Shown piece by piece: positions 1-11,419 of a stretch of DNA of 64,000 nt. The position numbers and the translations under genes are program-made. The stretch comes from Warburgia ugandensis (lineage: Eukaryota > Streptophyta > Magnoliopsida > Canellales > Canellaceae), in the NCBI GenBank assembly GCA_035236585.1, contig CP141136.1, forward strand, positions 57,801,136-57,865,135, given 5' to 3'. Below the pieces are notes generated by a model. That model saw nothing but the letters and a program-made list of their open reading frames with translations, searched no databases and had not been told where the DNA came from. Positions within the stretch are counted from its first letter, which is position 1; each line of letters starts with the position of its first letter.

Positions 1-1449
1 TGGTCAGATCAAATGAAAGTATTCTCCACTATCAAGATTTTTGCGTACCTGCTTCCAGCGTTGTGGAAGCAATTGTGATTCGGTTCTCATTTCTCCTATA
101 CTTCTAACTACATTAACACAAGCCTGAGAGAAGAAGGGGGTAAACTTCATCCTCATACTCCATTCACTGCAAATCCAGCTATGATTTGCCCCAGACAAAT
201 AATGGGATGATCCCATCATACATGTGATTATTGAGTTACTTACATCCATTATAATCTGCTGTTGCCCTTCATCTGGTCCTTAAGTTAAACAACGTGCGTT
301 AAAGAATCTTTTACGTTAACATCTGGATGGCGTTCAATGGCACACATTATTAGTTGGAGAAGCTCCCGTAAATATACAATAATCATACGAGTGGAAAGTA
401 CAATTGCAAGAAATTAAAAATACAAATTATAATAAATATTTCTTGATCCAACGTCACCATGGTTGATAAGAACATAGGGGACAATCTTGGGTAAAGCATC
501 TGAAAGGATCTGAATAGTTTCCAATCCCTGTTATGAAAACATCACTTTAAATATTAGATTATGAATTTATAAGTGAATGATCCCATTTGAAGGCTAAAAA
601 TGCTCTACAGAAACCACGGATGCCTCGTACCCGTAAAACCTTACCATTTTCTCAGATACAATTTCCCTCCTATCACCATCCGGTTTGGTAACCTGAGCAT
701 TATCTTCTGGTAGCAACACAGCATCATGTCTGTGGTACGTTCTCACCATTTTCAGTAACAGCGCTGTTGCGGAACTCATAAGTGGCTGATGTGCAACTTC
801 CTTAGGCCAATCAGAGCCAGCTGAAAACATCTGACCTGCAGCGTCTCCGGACTCTGGAACTCCAGATATCAAGTCTGTTGTACAAGGTATTGCAACGCTA
901 TCATGTATCTCATCAACTTCTTTCATCTCTGTCACTTCATTCTGGTGACTGGGAGACTCTAGGGGGGTTTTCTATGGTTGACTTTCTTGCTTTTCAATTT
1001 TCTATTTCGATCTGTAAAGATTTTATTTCTGATCCTTGGACATGCCCAGTATCTCCAGCTATACATGCTTTATTGCCCCGAGATCCATCTATGTGCATTT
1101 TCAGTGACGTGATTTCCAACCTGCAATCATTAAGCTGCTTTCTCTGAAGCTCCGGCGACTGCTTCAGAACTCCTAACTGCAGGATTCATGCATTTCTTAC
1201 TCATATAAAGTTCATAAGCATCTAAAGAACCAGGTTTAGAAGTAAAAAATTCAGTAAGTGGCAATCCCAGAATCTCCTTTTCCTTTGGATCCATTCGGGC
1301 AACTTCTGAGGACCTTGTTAGTGCAGTTGTCTGACCATCAGCCAAGTGCTTGTTTTTTCAGCAATAACTCCTTTTCTTGATTAAGCTTCTTATTTTGTTT
1401 TAGCAATGACTCTTTCCTTGGAGTATAGACATCTTCTCCTGTGGATAAC

Positions 1450-1666
1450 TGTTAAAGTTCCTTATACTACATATACATTCTCCACGTCATTGTTGGTTAC
1501 TGGCGTATCCCATTTATCTACTGCATGCAGTTTAACAGTGGAGTTTGTTAGGAAGTATCTTCTGTTTTGTTTCCATCGCATATAAATAGTGGTGGCGTAT
1601 AATGTAACGAAACAAGAAAAATGAAAACAGAAGAATTTGCATACGCCTGCTCTCTGGTTTCTGATA
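1450..1666 (+). repeat. Left LTR of the copia derivative
   Basis: Starts TGTTAAAGTTCC. It ends CTGATA where the right copy ends CTGACA, so the terminal CA has mutated. It matches the right LTR almost throughout, apart from small indels near 1595-1620. Confidence 0.9.
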
Positions 1667-1678
1667 TGGTATCAGAGC
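1667..1678 (+). other. Primer binding site of the copia derivative
   Basis: TGGTATCAGAGC lies directly after the left LTR. It is the usual initiator-Met tRNA-complementary site of plant copia elements. Confidence 0.85.
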
Positions 1679-1737
1679 ATCGCCTCCCGCTGCAGTAAAG
1701 CCAAGGTAACCACAATCGTTTTGAAGTATGCATAGCA

Positions 1738-2703
1738 TTATTGGTATATATGGATGACATTATTATTGTTGGTAATGATGTTAGAGATGTTAAGCAGTTA
1801 AAGGAGTCCCTCAATCTTCAGTTCAATTTGAAAGATCTTGGATAGCTTAGGTATTTCTTGGGCCTTGAGATTGCTGATTCTAAGAGAGGCATTTTTATTA
1901 GTCAAAAGCACTATGGATTGCAATTACTAGCAGATGCAGGGTTGTTGGGTTGTAAACCAGCCAAAACTCCTATGGAGTCTAGTGTTAAATTGTCTCAAAA
2001 TGATGGTGAACTAGCAGCTGATCCAGGAGCTTAGAGGTGGCTGATTGGTCATTTGCTATACTTAACTATCACTCTCCCAGATATAGCATATGCAGTAAAC
2101 AGATTAAGTCAATTCATGTCATCTCCCAGATTGGCGTATGTGAAAGCTGCTCATAGAATATTACAATATATTAAAGGAACCCTAGGACAAGGGATCTTCC
2201 TTTCAGCTGATTCTGACATTCAATTAAAGGGCTTTGTAGATTCAGATTGGGCTGCATGCCCTGATACAAGACGTTCGGTGACTGGGTTATGTGTGTTTCT
2301 AGGTGATTCTTTAATTTCATGTAAATCCAAGAAACAACAAACAATATCTCATTCTTCAGCTGAGGCTGAGTACACAGCTATGGCTGATGCCACTTGAGAA
2401 TTGGTTTGGTTATTAGCCTTGTTGAAGGATCTGAAAGTTGTTCATTCATCACCAACATTGATATTTTGTGATAGTCAGTCTGCATTGCACATTGCAGCCA
2501 ATCCTGTGTTTCATGAGTGCATCAAACACATAGAGATTGATTGCCACATAGTTTGAGAGAAGATGCAAGATGGGCTGATTAAAACTTTGTATGTGAATTC
2601 ACGCAATCAGCTTGCAGACATATTGACTAAACCTTTGTTACAGTCACAGGCGAGCTATTTGATGAACAAGATGGGTGTTCAGAATATATACACACCATTT
2701 TGA
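1738..2703 (+). pseudogene. copia RT C-terminus and RNase H, with four stop codons
   Basis: One continuous frame of 322 codons runs from the RT active-site block (VYMDDIIIVGN) through the RT end (YFLGLEIADSKRGIFISQKH) into RNase H. RNase H landmarks are the catalytic-region [19 protein letters not shown], the [14 protein letters not shown] block and the tail QLADILTKPLL. No frameshift is needed, but stops interrupt the frame near 1842, 2032, 2395 and 2553. The frame ends at TGA 2701-2703, just before the polypurine tract. It encodes the polymerase end of a copia Pol polyprotein and cannot be functional. Confidence 0.9.
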
Positions 2704-2710
2704 GAGGGAT

Positions 2711-2907
2711 TGTTACAGTTCCTTATACTACATATACATTTTCCAAGTCATTGTTGGTTATTGGGGTATCCCATTTATCTACTATATATAGTTTAACAGT
2801 GGAATTTGTTAGGAAGTATCTTCTGTTTTGTTTCCATCGCATATTAACAGAATAAGCAAAAGGGAAACAGAAGAATTTTGCATACGCGTGCTCTCTGCTT
2901 TCTGACA
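2711..2907 (+). repeat. Right LTR of the copia derivative
   Basis: Starts TGTTACAGTTCC and ends TTTCTGACA, followed by the TSD copy ATAAC. It is 20 bp shorter than the left LTR because of small deletions. Confidence 0.9.
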
Positions 2908-2912
2908 ATAAC

Positions 2913-3741
2913 AGCAATGACATTTCCTGTGCTATCCAGAACAATCACCATCAAATCCAAAAAGTTACTGGCAGAAAATGGTGGAAAGTGAATCATATAA
3001 CAAACAGTTACTGAACTACTTAATGCAGCTAAAATATATTCTGAAGCTCATAAACAACAGCTATTAGAGATTTTCTTGAAATTATTCATTTGGGCACTAC
3101 CGTATTTGAATACAGATCATCTTCAACTTTGCTGCCAAAACCATGTGAAATGTTAAAGAAAGTCAGCCAAGAACCTTGTCTACAACTTAAAGATATTTTG
3201 GTTGAATGTTTAAGAATGGTTCAATTTTGTCTTCATACGTTTAAATTACATTAAAAAAAAAAGGCATCGAAATTTGAGTTGTCCACATCCTAGGAATCAA
3301 CATTTTTGTTTTCGGTCTCAAAGATGAAGGTTATGATCTTCTCAGTAGTTTATGGAAATAGAATGAAGGTTCACCCAGTACAAATTTTTACTTTAGCAAG
3401 ATGAGCTTCAGATGAATTTTCTGCAGTCTCAGATCTCAAGGTGCAAACTGAGTTTTCAAGTCTTCTAGCGTTAAGAAAGAGAGAAGTGTGATGTGATGCA
3501 TTGGCGGATAAAGTGGTTGCGTCAGTAACCAATGTTAATATTTCGATATGCAGACCATACTAATTTTAGTTTTCTTCTAATGGTACATTCAACTATATCT
3601 ATTATAAAAAGAGAGTAACCCCTCTTACTTTAAGGGAGAGGCATTGAAACCGTATGGGCTTGGTCTTAAGTTACATGTAACATATTTTATCTTAAAATTT
3701 ATTTATTTTGAATTTATTTATTTGTTGAATATTACCATGTA

Positions 3742-3744
<3 letters not shown>
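2913..3744. other. Spacer or intronic DNA with weak coding-like scraps
   Basis: No gene can be supported. A plus-strand stretch at about 3007-3150 is open and protein-like (AAKIYSEAHKQQLLEIFLKL). A second at about 3412-3487 reads SAVSDLKVQTEFSSLLALRK. Neither has a start or splice context that I can defend. Confidence 0.3.

Positions 3745-3789
<45 letters not shown>
3745..3789. repeat. (AT)n microsatellite
   Basis: About 45 bp of uninterrupted alternating A and T. Confidence 0.95.
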
Positions 3790-3793
<4 letters not shown>

Positions 3794-5473
3794 CAAATAG
3801 GATTCTCTTCCCTCACTTTAGTAGTTGCTACAGCTACCAGCTCTAGCACACAAGTCTCTCTCCTTATTCCCTCCTACTTTTAAAGGCGTAGAAAAACTTA
3901 ATTGGAGACAAATAAGTGCAACATGTTCCTCGTTTTCCAGCCCTGGAAATGACTTGATCCTCTTACTATTCATGTAAAGAAGTACAACTCCTATAAGCCA
4001 GCCATCTTTTTGGCATCTGTTGTAAGTTATTCCATATTAGTAATTGCCAACTAAGCCAGCCGTCTCTTTGGCATCTGTTGTATATTCTTCCATATTAGAA
4101 GTTATGTAATTTCCATTTGACCTATGTTGTCTAGCTATGCAACTATGTCCTAGTTTCTTTATTTGAAAATTAAGAGATGTTCTTCTTACCAGAATATCTA
4201 CTATGAGTTCGTGTATTATTTGCTTTAATACAATTGACCTTTTCAAGAGATGAACCTTAGGTTGATCAATTATCACAATCGTAATCCAATTTCTTCACAA
4301 ATTTTCAATAACAACCTCTATTATTCTAACCCCCACTATTCTATACATTTGAAATAATTCTTACATGTTGTCAAGTGTTGAGTTGAAATAACACCAATTT
4401 TGATCAATTATATGATATTGTCATGTTTTAGGATTAGTTGGTGGAAATTTCCAATGTAACGATCATAGTATACCTTGTTGCTATCACAATATTTCTAACT
4501 CAAACAAATAGTACTGGCAAACACATGCTTTGAATCAAACTTGTTTGAGAATATATTCACAAATCAAGTAGTAAATTCCTTTGGTATCTTTGGTTTTTTT
4601 AGTCAAACCTTCTACAAAGTAATGCTCTTTTCTAAGACTTTTTTGTTGTTGTCAAAATTGAAGAATCTTCTGAGAGAATTAAACAATTATTTGTGATGAA
4701 GAAGTCAAATTGGGATATATACTCAATTTTGCGTTAATTGTTCATTTATTTTATCAAACATTCTGGCCTTGGTTCTTCAAAATTCCCATGATTTTTTTTT
4801 AGCTTCATTCAAGTGAATGTGAACTCATCAATCCCAAAAATATGTAGTCATAGAAATAATTTTTGAAAAATAAGAATCTCGTCATTCAAACTTGAATTTT
4901 GATCGTATCTCGTAAGAAACTTCTTTTATAACTTGACAATATTTAATCATGTCAAGCAATGTGTTTTACTATCTTATCATAATCTTTGATTAATAGATAT
5001 GCATGGATCTATCTTGTATCACAACTCTTGTATTGTTAATATGTTTCTTTATTTAGAAACCTTATCTCATCAAATTTCTAAATTGTGTTTATTCTTGGCA
5101 GTGCCAAATTAGGTTTCTAAATGTTCAACCCTATAGATGACAAGTTTGCATCATTGATTTAGAAAGTTTCATGTTTAGGAATTCATACTAATTGCTAAGT
5201 TCAAAGAATTCTTGGAGAACACATATGTTCAAATTGTTAAAAATATATAAATCATGCACAAAACTAAATTCAATGTTCCTAGAGTCACGTGTCAAAATGC
5301 ACTTCTTGAACTTAGTTGAAGCCTCCTAAATTGTGCATGGATAAGACAACCCTATCATCGAGATTCAACCAAGCTAGGTTCAATTTATAATTAACGAATT
5401 TGCACAATTAGATAGTCTGCACTTTAGTCTCCAAATGAGGATACCTTAAAATTATTTTCTCAAATAAATGAAA
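3790..5473. other. AT-rich spacer without a gene
   Basis: Nothing is supported here except a short tandem duplication of 58 bp at 3995-4110. Open frames are short and give low-complexity translations. Confidence 0.5.
3995..4110. repeat. 58-bp tandem duplication
   Basis: Two diverged copies begin with AAGCCAGCC at 3995 and 4053. Both contain TTTGGCATCTGTTGTA followed by TTCCATATTAG. Confidence 0.85.
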
Positions 5474-5650
5474 GAAGGATAGCCTGATACACGAAGCCCT
5501 CCCATATGCAAGATTTGGGAAGGGGCAAACTACAGAGGTTATATAATATGCAACCTTACCTTACATTTGCAAGAGGCTGTTTCCATGCCTCGAACCTGTG
5601 ACTTCCAAGTCACATAACTACAACTCAACTATTGGGCCAAAGCTCCTCTA
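5474..5650 (-). mobile_element. Au-like SINE copy
   Basis: Read on the minus strand, this gives the tRNA-derived head (GGAGCTTTGGCCCAATAG), a B-box-like GGTTCGAGGCATGG, the conserved AAGGTAAGGTTGCA body and a tail matching the other SINE copies in the window. It is diverged but nearly full length. Plant Au SINEs are transcribed by RNA polymerase III from the internal A and B boxes and are mobilised in trans by LINE proteins. Confidence 0.75.
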
Positions 5651-5699
5651 ATTTTCTCAAATAATTCTATGACATAAATATTTCAATCAAATAATTAAA

Positions 5700-5945
5700 A
5701 GTATAGATCTTGAAAGACATTAGAGAGAAAATTCTCAATCAATCAATCAATACAATATTTAGAGTCTTGAAATATGATAAGAGAGAAATCTCAATCAATA
5801 AATCAATAGAGGAGTCTTGAAGGATGAAGCCAAGAAAGAATTCTCACTCACTCACTCAATCAAGACAATATTCATAGTCTTGAAGAATAACAACAAGAGT
5901 GAATCCTCAATCAATCAATCAAGACAAGAATAAAGGTCTTGAAAT
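5700..5945. repeat. Diverged tandem repeats of about 60 bp
   Basis: Four imperfect units each contain GTCTTGAA, a GAGAGAA/ATTCTCA stretch and runs of AATC (TCAATCAATCAATCA). Confidence 0.75.
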
Positions 5946-6237
5946 ACAACAATAACATATAAATCTTCAATATAATAGCTATGAAACTAGAAAGAGAGAG
6001 AGAGAGGAGAGAATCAATTGTGTGTGTTTAGAATGGCCTTGATGCACCCTTTATATAGGGGTGCCTTACTTGGCCATCAAGCAAGTTTGCTTGATCCTCA
6101 ACTCTCTCTAGGATTTACTTGGTTGCACAATGTTGAATCTGCATAAAATTGAGTCTAAGTGATAAAATTCACATAGATAATTTCTTTCCTTCCTAGGTTG
6201 CTGATTTTGATATCCTATTCACATAGATCTTATTTCC

Positions 6238-6310
6238 TAATCCACATTGGATAATGCTAATAGATCTCATTCCTAATCCACATTGGATAATGCTAACGTT
6301 CAATCACAAT
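6238..6310. repeat. Two-copy tandem repeat
   Basis: CCTAATCCACATTGGATAAT occurs twice about 36 bp apart, followed in both cases by GCTAA. Confidence 0.85.
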
Positions 6311-6329
6311 TACCTAGTTTATTTTCCAT

Positions 6330-6439
6330 GTAGGATACCGTCTGATTTCCCATTTACATTCATTAGTAGGATACCATCTAATTTCCTATTTACATTGATC
6401 TAGTAGGATACCATCTGATTTCCTATTTACATTGATCTA
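6330..6439. repeat. Three-copy 36-37 bp tandem repeat
   Basis: Units start at 6330, 6366 and 6403 with GTAGGATACC and continue with TCTGATTTCC and TTTACATT. Units two and three are nearly identical. Confidence 0.9.
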
Positions 6440-7093
6440 GTTTTCTTTTTGGCTAAGATGGGTCCCACCAATGTTTTTTAAACTTAAAACAAATTCTAGT
6501 AATCAGATTGATTGCAGTTTGTCTTGGCAAGCTAACTTGGTAGCCTGCGTATTGCTCTTCCCGCTTAGTTGCTACAATTTGGTAGCATACATATTCCACT
6601 AGGGACATGACTGAGCGTGTAACAGGGCTGCTTGGTATGGGGATAACAAAACATGGATGAGATCATAAAGTTAAGATATTCGTAGCAACATACTCAATCA
6701 TGAAATTGGGATTTGTATTCAGCCTCATTTTCCTTTCGTAACTTCTGAGGATCAAATCTGTTAATTGGTGAACCACCAGTTTCGTCCCACTCTGCCTAAC
6801 CAAATTGACTGATTCTTAGTTGCCCTCCCCATTAAAATGTTTATGAATACTTAGGATGCTATAGTTACCATCCAAAGTAAAAGTACTTTGATGGATTAAC
6901 TACGACGGCCCCACCAAATGAATGGAGCCCATGACCATAAAATGCTACGTACATAGTGAGCATTGGAGGATGACAGTAGCCCCTTGATCAAGGATGAAGA
7001 AGAAGGTATATATCTCCATCCATTGTTTATATGGTGTTGATCATTTGCATCCATGAAGAAGTTATACTACTTTGCTGATCCATCCCAACTTCA
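6440..7093 (+). promoter_or_regulatory. Probable ancestral promoter of the Cys-rich gene, now separated from it
   Basis: A TATA-like GGTATATATCTCC lies at about 7005-7017. The gypsy element inserted at 7093/7094 separates this DNA from the reading frame at 17,779. If the insertion is removed, the TATA would lie about 270 bp upstream of the ATG, and the element would fall in the 5' leader. That is an inference from spacing only. Confidence 0.3.
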
Positions 7094-10084
7094 TGTAACA
7101 CCCCAGGTTTTTATAACATTTTTTTTATAATAATAATAATAATAATTATAGTCGGGATCTCAAAATTAAAAGATTCTATTAATTATTGTATTAGAACATT
7201 TACTTAAAAACCTCCGGGTGTTATCTCCTTTTTCCAAAAACATCGCAATCACGATTAAAAGATAATATAAGTATGCAGTAATAATTTAAGGCAATACTAA
7301 TATCCAATCTAACGTCAAAATCAGTAGCACTTTTATTTTTAAAACAACAAATATCCAAAAACATAATGATGTGGGCTAGGGTCTATCCATCATAATATTT
7401 CACAATACTTAAAGACACGTCCATAATATATATATAAGGTCATAATCAAATCCATCTAATAAAGATATACGGTCCATAAAATAGGTTCAAATTGTAGTCC
7501 ATCTAATCCCTCCATAGCCTTTCGCTTCCTACTGTCATGTTCGGTATCTGAGGCATTGCAAAACAAAGTAGTGCCTCAACAAGCTATTGCTTGTGTAGGT
7601 ACATAGATATATAATGTAATAACAAGAAAAATAAAATCGAATAATAATGTTTATATAATGTGTTGGTTAATTATCTATGAAAATATAAGTATCATAAGCA
7701 ATGCCAATATAGTCTTAAAATATCATATGTGATAAAACATGCACCTCATTGATATAAAACATGATAATCTCGTGGATGTAAAACATGATATGATCCAATA
7801 TCAATGAGCATCCAAGAACAAACAGGGCATCAGAAGGTACGTGGGTCCCACAAGTGTCCCACACACTCATATAACAGATCATGAGTACTCATATCAATCC
7901 TCTGAGTGTCATCACCCCCAAGCATATAATAACATCTCTATGCTTATCATGCAAGCATACAGAATAACAATATGGATTGTCATGTTGCTGTGGCAACCCC
8001 TCCAAGGTCTCAACTATTGCAGCTCTTCATCAACACCATAACGGGAGACTTAATGTTCCTCCCCATGGAAAGGCCTGGACCAGTAGTGTGGACTATCCAT
8101 GTTACCAAACCCTACCAAAAGCCATCTATGGGTAGGTGTCTATCACATCACAATTTTGGAGGGTAGGTGGCTGGCCCTACTCCCTCCTAGCATGACATTC
8201 ATTGGGTGAGAGCACCCGCCATAAATAACAAAACACAAAAATTGCTTATCTTGTAAAACCAGGAGCACTCGTGGCTCATAATCCCCAAGGCACACCCCTC
8301 ATCCCGAGGTTAGCCTCTCAAAAGATTAGCCACCAAGCCTCCACCATTAATTTTTTTGAAAACCCATCAATCTTAGGGATACAATAAAGAAAGATAATTA
8401 CTAATCATACATAAGATACGTGGTGTCAATCTCATAAAACAATCGATAATGAAAACCTGTTCAATACACTATTGACATCTCATATCGATCATAGCATAAA
8501 ACATTGAATCTCACAAAATCTCAAAATAAATAAACAAGTGACAATCGATCATAATCAACTATGATGCAATGATAATGCAAGGTTTTTGAAATCAAAATAT
8601 AACATTAAATGTAGTCACCTACCTCAATGAGAGATAACCCAAATCAAGCATGTAATCCTCTTAGCTCACACGATCTGATGTACCTGTCACTATCACGGTA
8701 CAATTTTGTGTTATTTATTTCATCTCAATTGAATCTATGGCGATCCAATTATTGGATCATTCTTTAAGGTCCTTAATCCCAACATTACTTATTATTAATC
8801 AATCCTATCTCATGTTCATTTGCTCATTTTTGTGTGCATCTACAGTTTACACCTTGACATGATCCTTAGGACCCTTAGTTAGTATCATACATTATCTAGT
8901 TGTCCAAGTCCTGGGGCTTGATCACCCTTTGATCGGTCGTATCTAAGTAATTTGGTAATACTTTATGAATTTGATGTGACTAGATGTGATTAGATCAAGA
9001 TTCAAATGCCAAAATCATGTCTGCATCATTGACACAATTCCAATGGACCTTTCGAATTGAAGATTGGGCTTATGTAGCCTCCAGGATCTCAGGAAAACCA
9101 TTCTAGATCAAAAAGCAGATAAAAAAACCGATTTTACACAGGATTGCATCGGCGGAAAGGTGTTTACATCGGCGTAAACCTACGTCTTGAAGCACATGGA
9201 TGCTAGAACACGTCACGTAATGATTGGTCGGGACAGCGCATGTGAGCGCTCTCGCACACGTGTGCACTGTGCGTGCTAGTGACAGGGCTCCCGCATGCGT
9301 TGTCTGTCCTTGTGCATCCCAGTGGATGTCTCGAGGGCATCGTCCATCAGGGACGATGAGCCCGAGCCGTCCATCTTCTTTTAGCTTGATCGGAGCCCCA
9401 TATGCTTTGATTTTTTAGCTATTTTCGTCGTTCCTAGGGTTTTTGGGTCCAAAGATCACAATGAACAGCTCAAATCTTTCATTAGAGGTGTCTTTAACAT
9501 GGGTCTAACCATGCTCCATGATTTTGTCTTCCTAGGCCATCCAACGGCTGTTCTCCTTAGATCTAGCTTAGATCTGAGAGGGAAAAGTTGGAAAATAATG
9601 TGAAAAACAAGTTAGAGTGTGTGGCTTACTTGATTACAGCTGGAGATGGGAGATCGAGGTCCTTTAGTGCATGCAAAGTTTGGTCTAAGCTTGGAGGAGA
9701 AAGGAGTGAAGATGGCACGATCCCAGAGTTGTTTTGTGTAGGGAATGAAGAGGAAACTAGTTTTTGTAGGTTTAGATCCAATTTCCTCCCAAGGAAAGGA
9801 AGATCACTGCCTTCCTCGATGAGAGTTGGAATGGGAATGGAAAGGGGTGTCGTTATCAAAATGACCCCCTCTAATTCGCGTCCCTAACAATTTACCAAAT
9901 TACCCCTGCAACTTAAAATGGTCATATCTTACTCATCCGAACTCTGTTTTTTACATTCTTTATACCATTCAATTCCTATCGATGTATACTTTCTAGTTTT
10001 AGTAGTTTCAAAATCAAATTCCATGCATAAATTTTTTTAATTTATTTTGTTACTAATTTAGGGTTAAAATTTGAGGATATTACA
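7094..10084 (-). repeat. 3' LTR of the gypsy element (left copy)
   Basis: In plus orientation it starts TGTAACACCCCAGG and ends GAGGATATTACA. It carries a stretch at about 7862-7918 that is missing from the right copy, and it lacks one present in the right copy at about 15120-15180. Open frames inside it, such as 9588-9887, are LTR sequence and not genes. Confidence 0.95.
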
Positions 10085-10097
10085 TCCTTCCCTCCTT
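10085..10097 (-). other. Polypurine tract of the gypsy element
   Basis: On the minus strand AAGGAGGGAAGGA directly abuts the 3' LTR, in the usual place for the plus-strand primer of reverse transcription. Confidence 0.85.
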
Positions 10098-10109
10098 ATA
10101 AAAATTTCG

Positions 10110-11400
10110 TCCTCTAAATTTCGGTACATACCTCTATGTAAATAACTCTGAGTGGATCCTCCTCATTTCAACTTCTGTCTCCCATGTGGCCTCTTGTAGT
10201 GAATGATGCTGCTAAAGGACTTTGACTAATGAAATAGTTTTAGTCCTCAGCTCCTTAACTTTCTTATCTAGTATACACACAGGTCTCTCCTCAAATGTCA
10301 TATCAGGCTGTAACTCTCCTGGAATCTCGTCCAGCACGTTCGATGGGTCTGGCACATACTTCCTCAACATAGATACATGAAAGACGTCGTGTACATTTGC
10401 CAATTGTGGTAGTAAGGCTAGCTGGTATGCTATTGACCCAACTCTGTGTAAAATCTCAAAAGCCTCAATGTACCTGGGGCTAAGTTTTCCTTTATTCCCA
10501 AACCTCATCACTCCTTTTATAGGGGAAACCTTTAAGAATACATGCTTTCCTTCAAAGAACTCCAGGTCTTTCCACCTCTTGTGAGCATAACTCTTTTGGT
10601 GGCTGTGAGCTGTCAACAATTTGTTTCGAATAAGTCGAACTATCTTTGCACACTCTTTCACCAACTCGAACTTCACTATGTGTTTCTCTCCTACATCACT
10701 CCAACATAAGGGTGACCGACAAGGCCTACCATAAAGTGCCTCATATGGAGCCATGCCAATACTTACGTGATAGCTATTATTATAGGCAAACTCTACCAGT
10801 GGTAAATGATCCTCCCAGCTACCCTTCCAATCCATAACACAAGCCCGTAGCATATCCTCAATCATCTTGATGGTCCTCTCAATCTAACCATTTGTCTGAG
10901 GGTGGAATGTTGTGCTAAATTTCAGCCTCGATCCTAGAGCCTCTTGCACGCTCTTCCAGTACTTCAAGGTAAACTGAGTGTCTCGATCAGATATAATCGT
11001 CAAGGGAATTCCATGTAGACTTACGATCTCTTTGACATACAATTTCGCTAAACTGTCCATCGCCTGATTCTACCTAATAGGAAGGAAATGGGCAGACTTG
11101 GTCAATGTGTCCACAATGACCCATATCATGCCATGTCCGCTAACAGTGCTCAGAAGATCCATAATGAAATCCATGATAATATGATCCCACTTCTACTCAG
11201 GGAGATCCAATGTTTGAAGTAACCCCGATGGTCGCTGATGCTCTGCCTTGACCTGTTGACAGGTTAGACACTGTGCCATGCACTCCCCAACATCCTTCTT
11301 CATTCTATTCCACCAAAAATGTCTTTTGAGGTCCTAATACATCTTTGTACCTCCAGATGGATTGTATACTGGGATTGGTGTGCCTCTTGAAGTAACTCAT
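10110..11400 (-). pseudogene. gypsy integrase with chromodomain remnant
   Basis: Minus-strand translation gives the zinc-binding end (CLTCQQVKAEHQRPSGLLQ), the catalytic core with MDFIMDLL, a TIISDRDTQFT block around the second Asp, and FHPQTNG. The longest clean stretch is 10865-10212, ending with the C-terminal DVFHVSMLRKYVPDPSN block. A chromodomain-like tail (EATWETEVEMRRI) follows. Stops interrupt the core and the chromodomain. In intact elements this protein integrates the cDNA, and the chromodomain guides it to chromatin. Confidence 0.85.
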
Positions 11401-11419
11401 GCTTCAAATCATCATATGC

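Larger units (their letters stand above)
1450..2907 (+). mobile_element. Ty1/copia LTR element, internal-deletion derivative
   Basis: This short element is bounded by two related LTRs (1450-1666 and 2711-2907) and by a 5-bp target duplication ATAAC (1445-1449 and 2908-2912). A copia-type primer binding site, TGGTATCAGAGC, starts at 1667. A purine-rich tract (TTGAGAGGGAT) precedes the right LTR. Only the end of reverse transcriptase and RNase H remain inside. Gag, protease, integrase and most of RT are missing, with the junction near 1690-1738. The preserved termini show a genuine retrotransposition event, either of an already deleted copy or followed by internal deletion. It lies inside a coding block of the minus-strand host gene. 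Confidence 0.9.
1..2944 (-). pseudogene. Broken multi-exon host gene, unidentified, split by a copia insertion
   Basis: Minus-strand coding blocks are visible at about 2926-2913 continuing at 1449-1140, at 971-645, and at 249-4. The first block reads through a Lys/Glu/Leu-rich, probably coiled-coil segment (KESLLKQNKKLNQEKELLLK). It then needs a one-base shift near 1342 to continue as ADGQTTALTRSSEVAR. The second block ends at a strong donor, GTAAGG at 644-639. The third block includes RWKQVRKNLDSGEYFHLI and runs off the window. A 1.46-kb copia derivative with a 5-bp TSD lies inside the first block, so this copy should not be functional. I do not recognise the family with certainty. A meiotic coiled-coil protein of the MULTIPOLAR SPINDLE 1 type is only a guess to test. 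Confidence 0.45.

Noticed and set aside
4037..4276. 79-codon minus-strand frame
   Set aside because: It overlaps a 58-bp tandem duplication and has no recognisable domain. A retrotransposon origin was considered but no motif supports it.
9588..9887. Open frames repeated at 9588-9887 and 17115-17402, with antisense partners
   Set aside because: They are matching positions of the two gypsy LTRs. They are conserved because of the LTR duplication and not because of protein coding.
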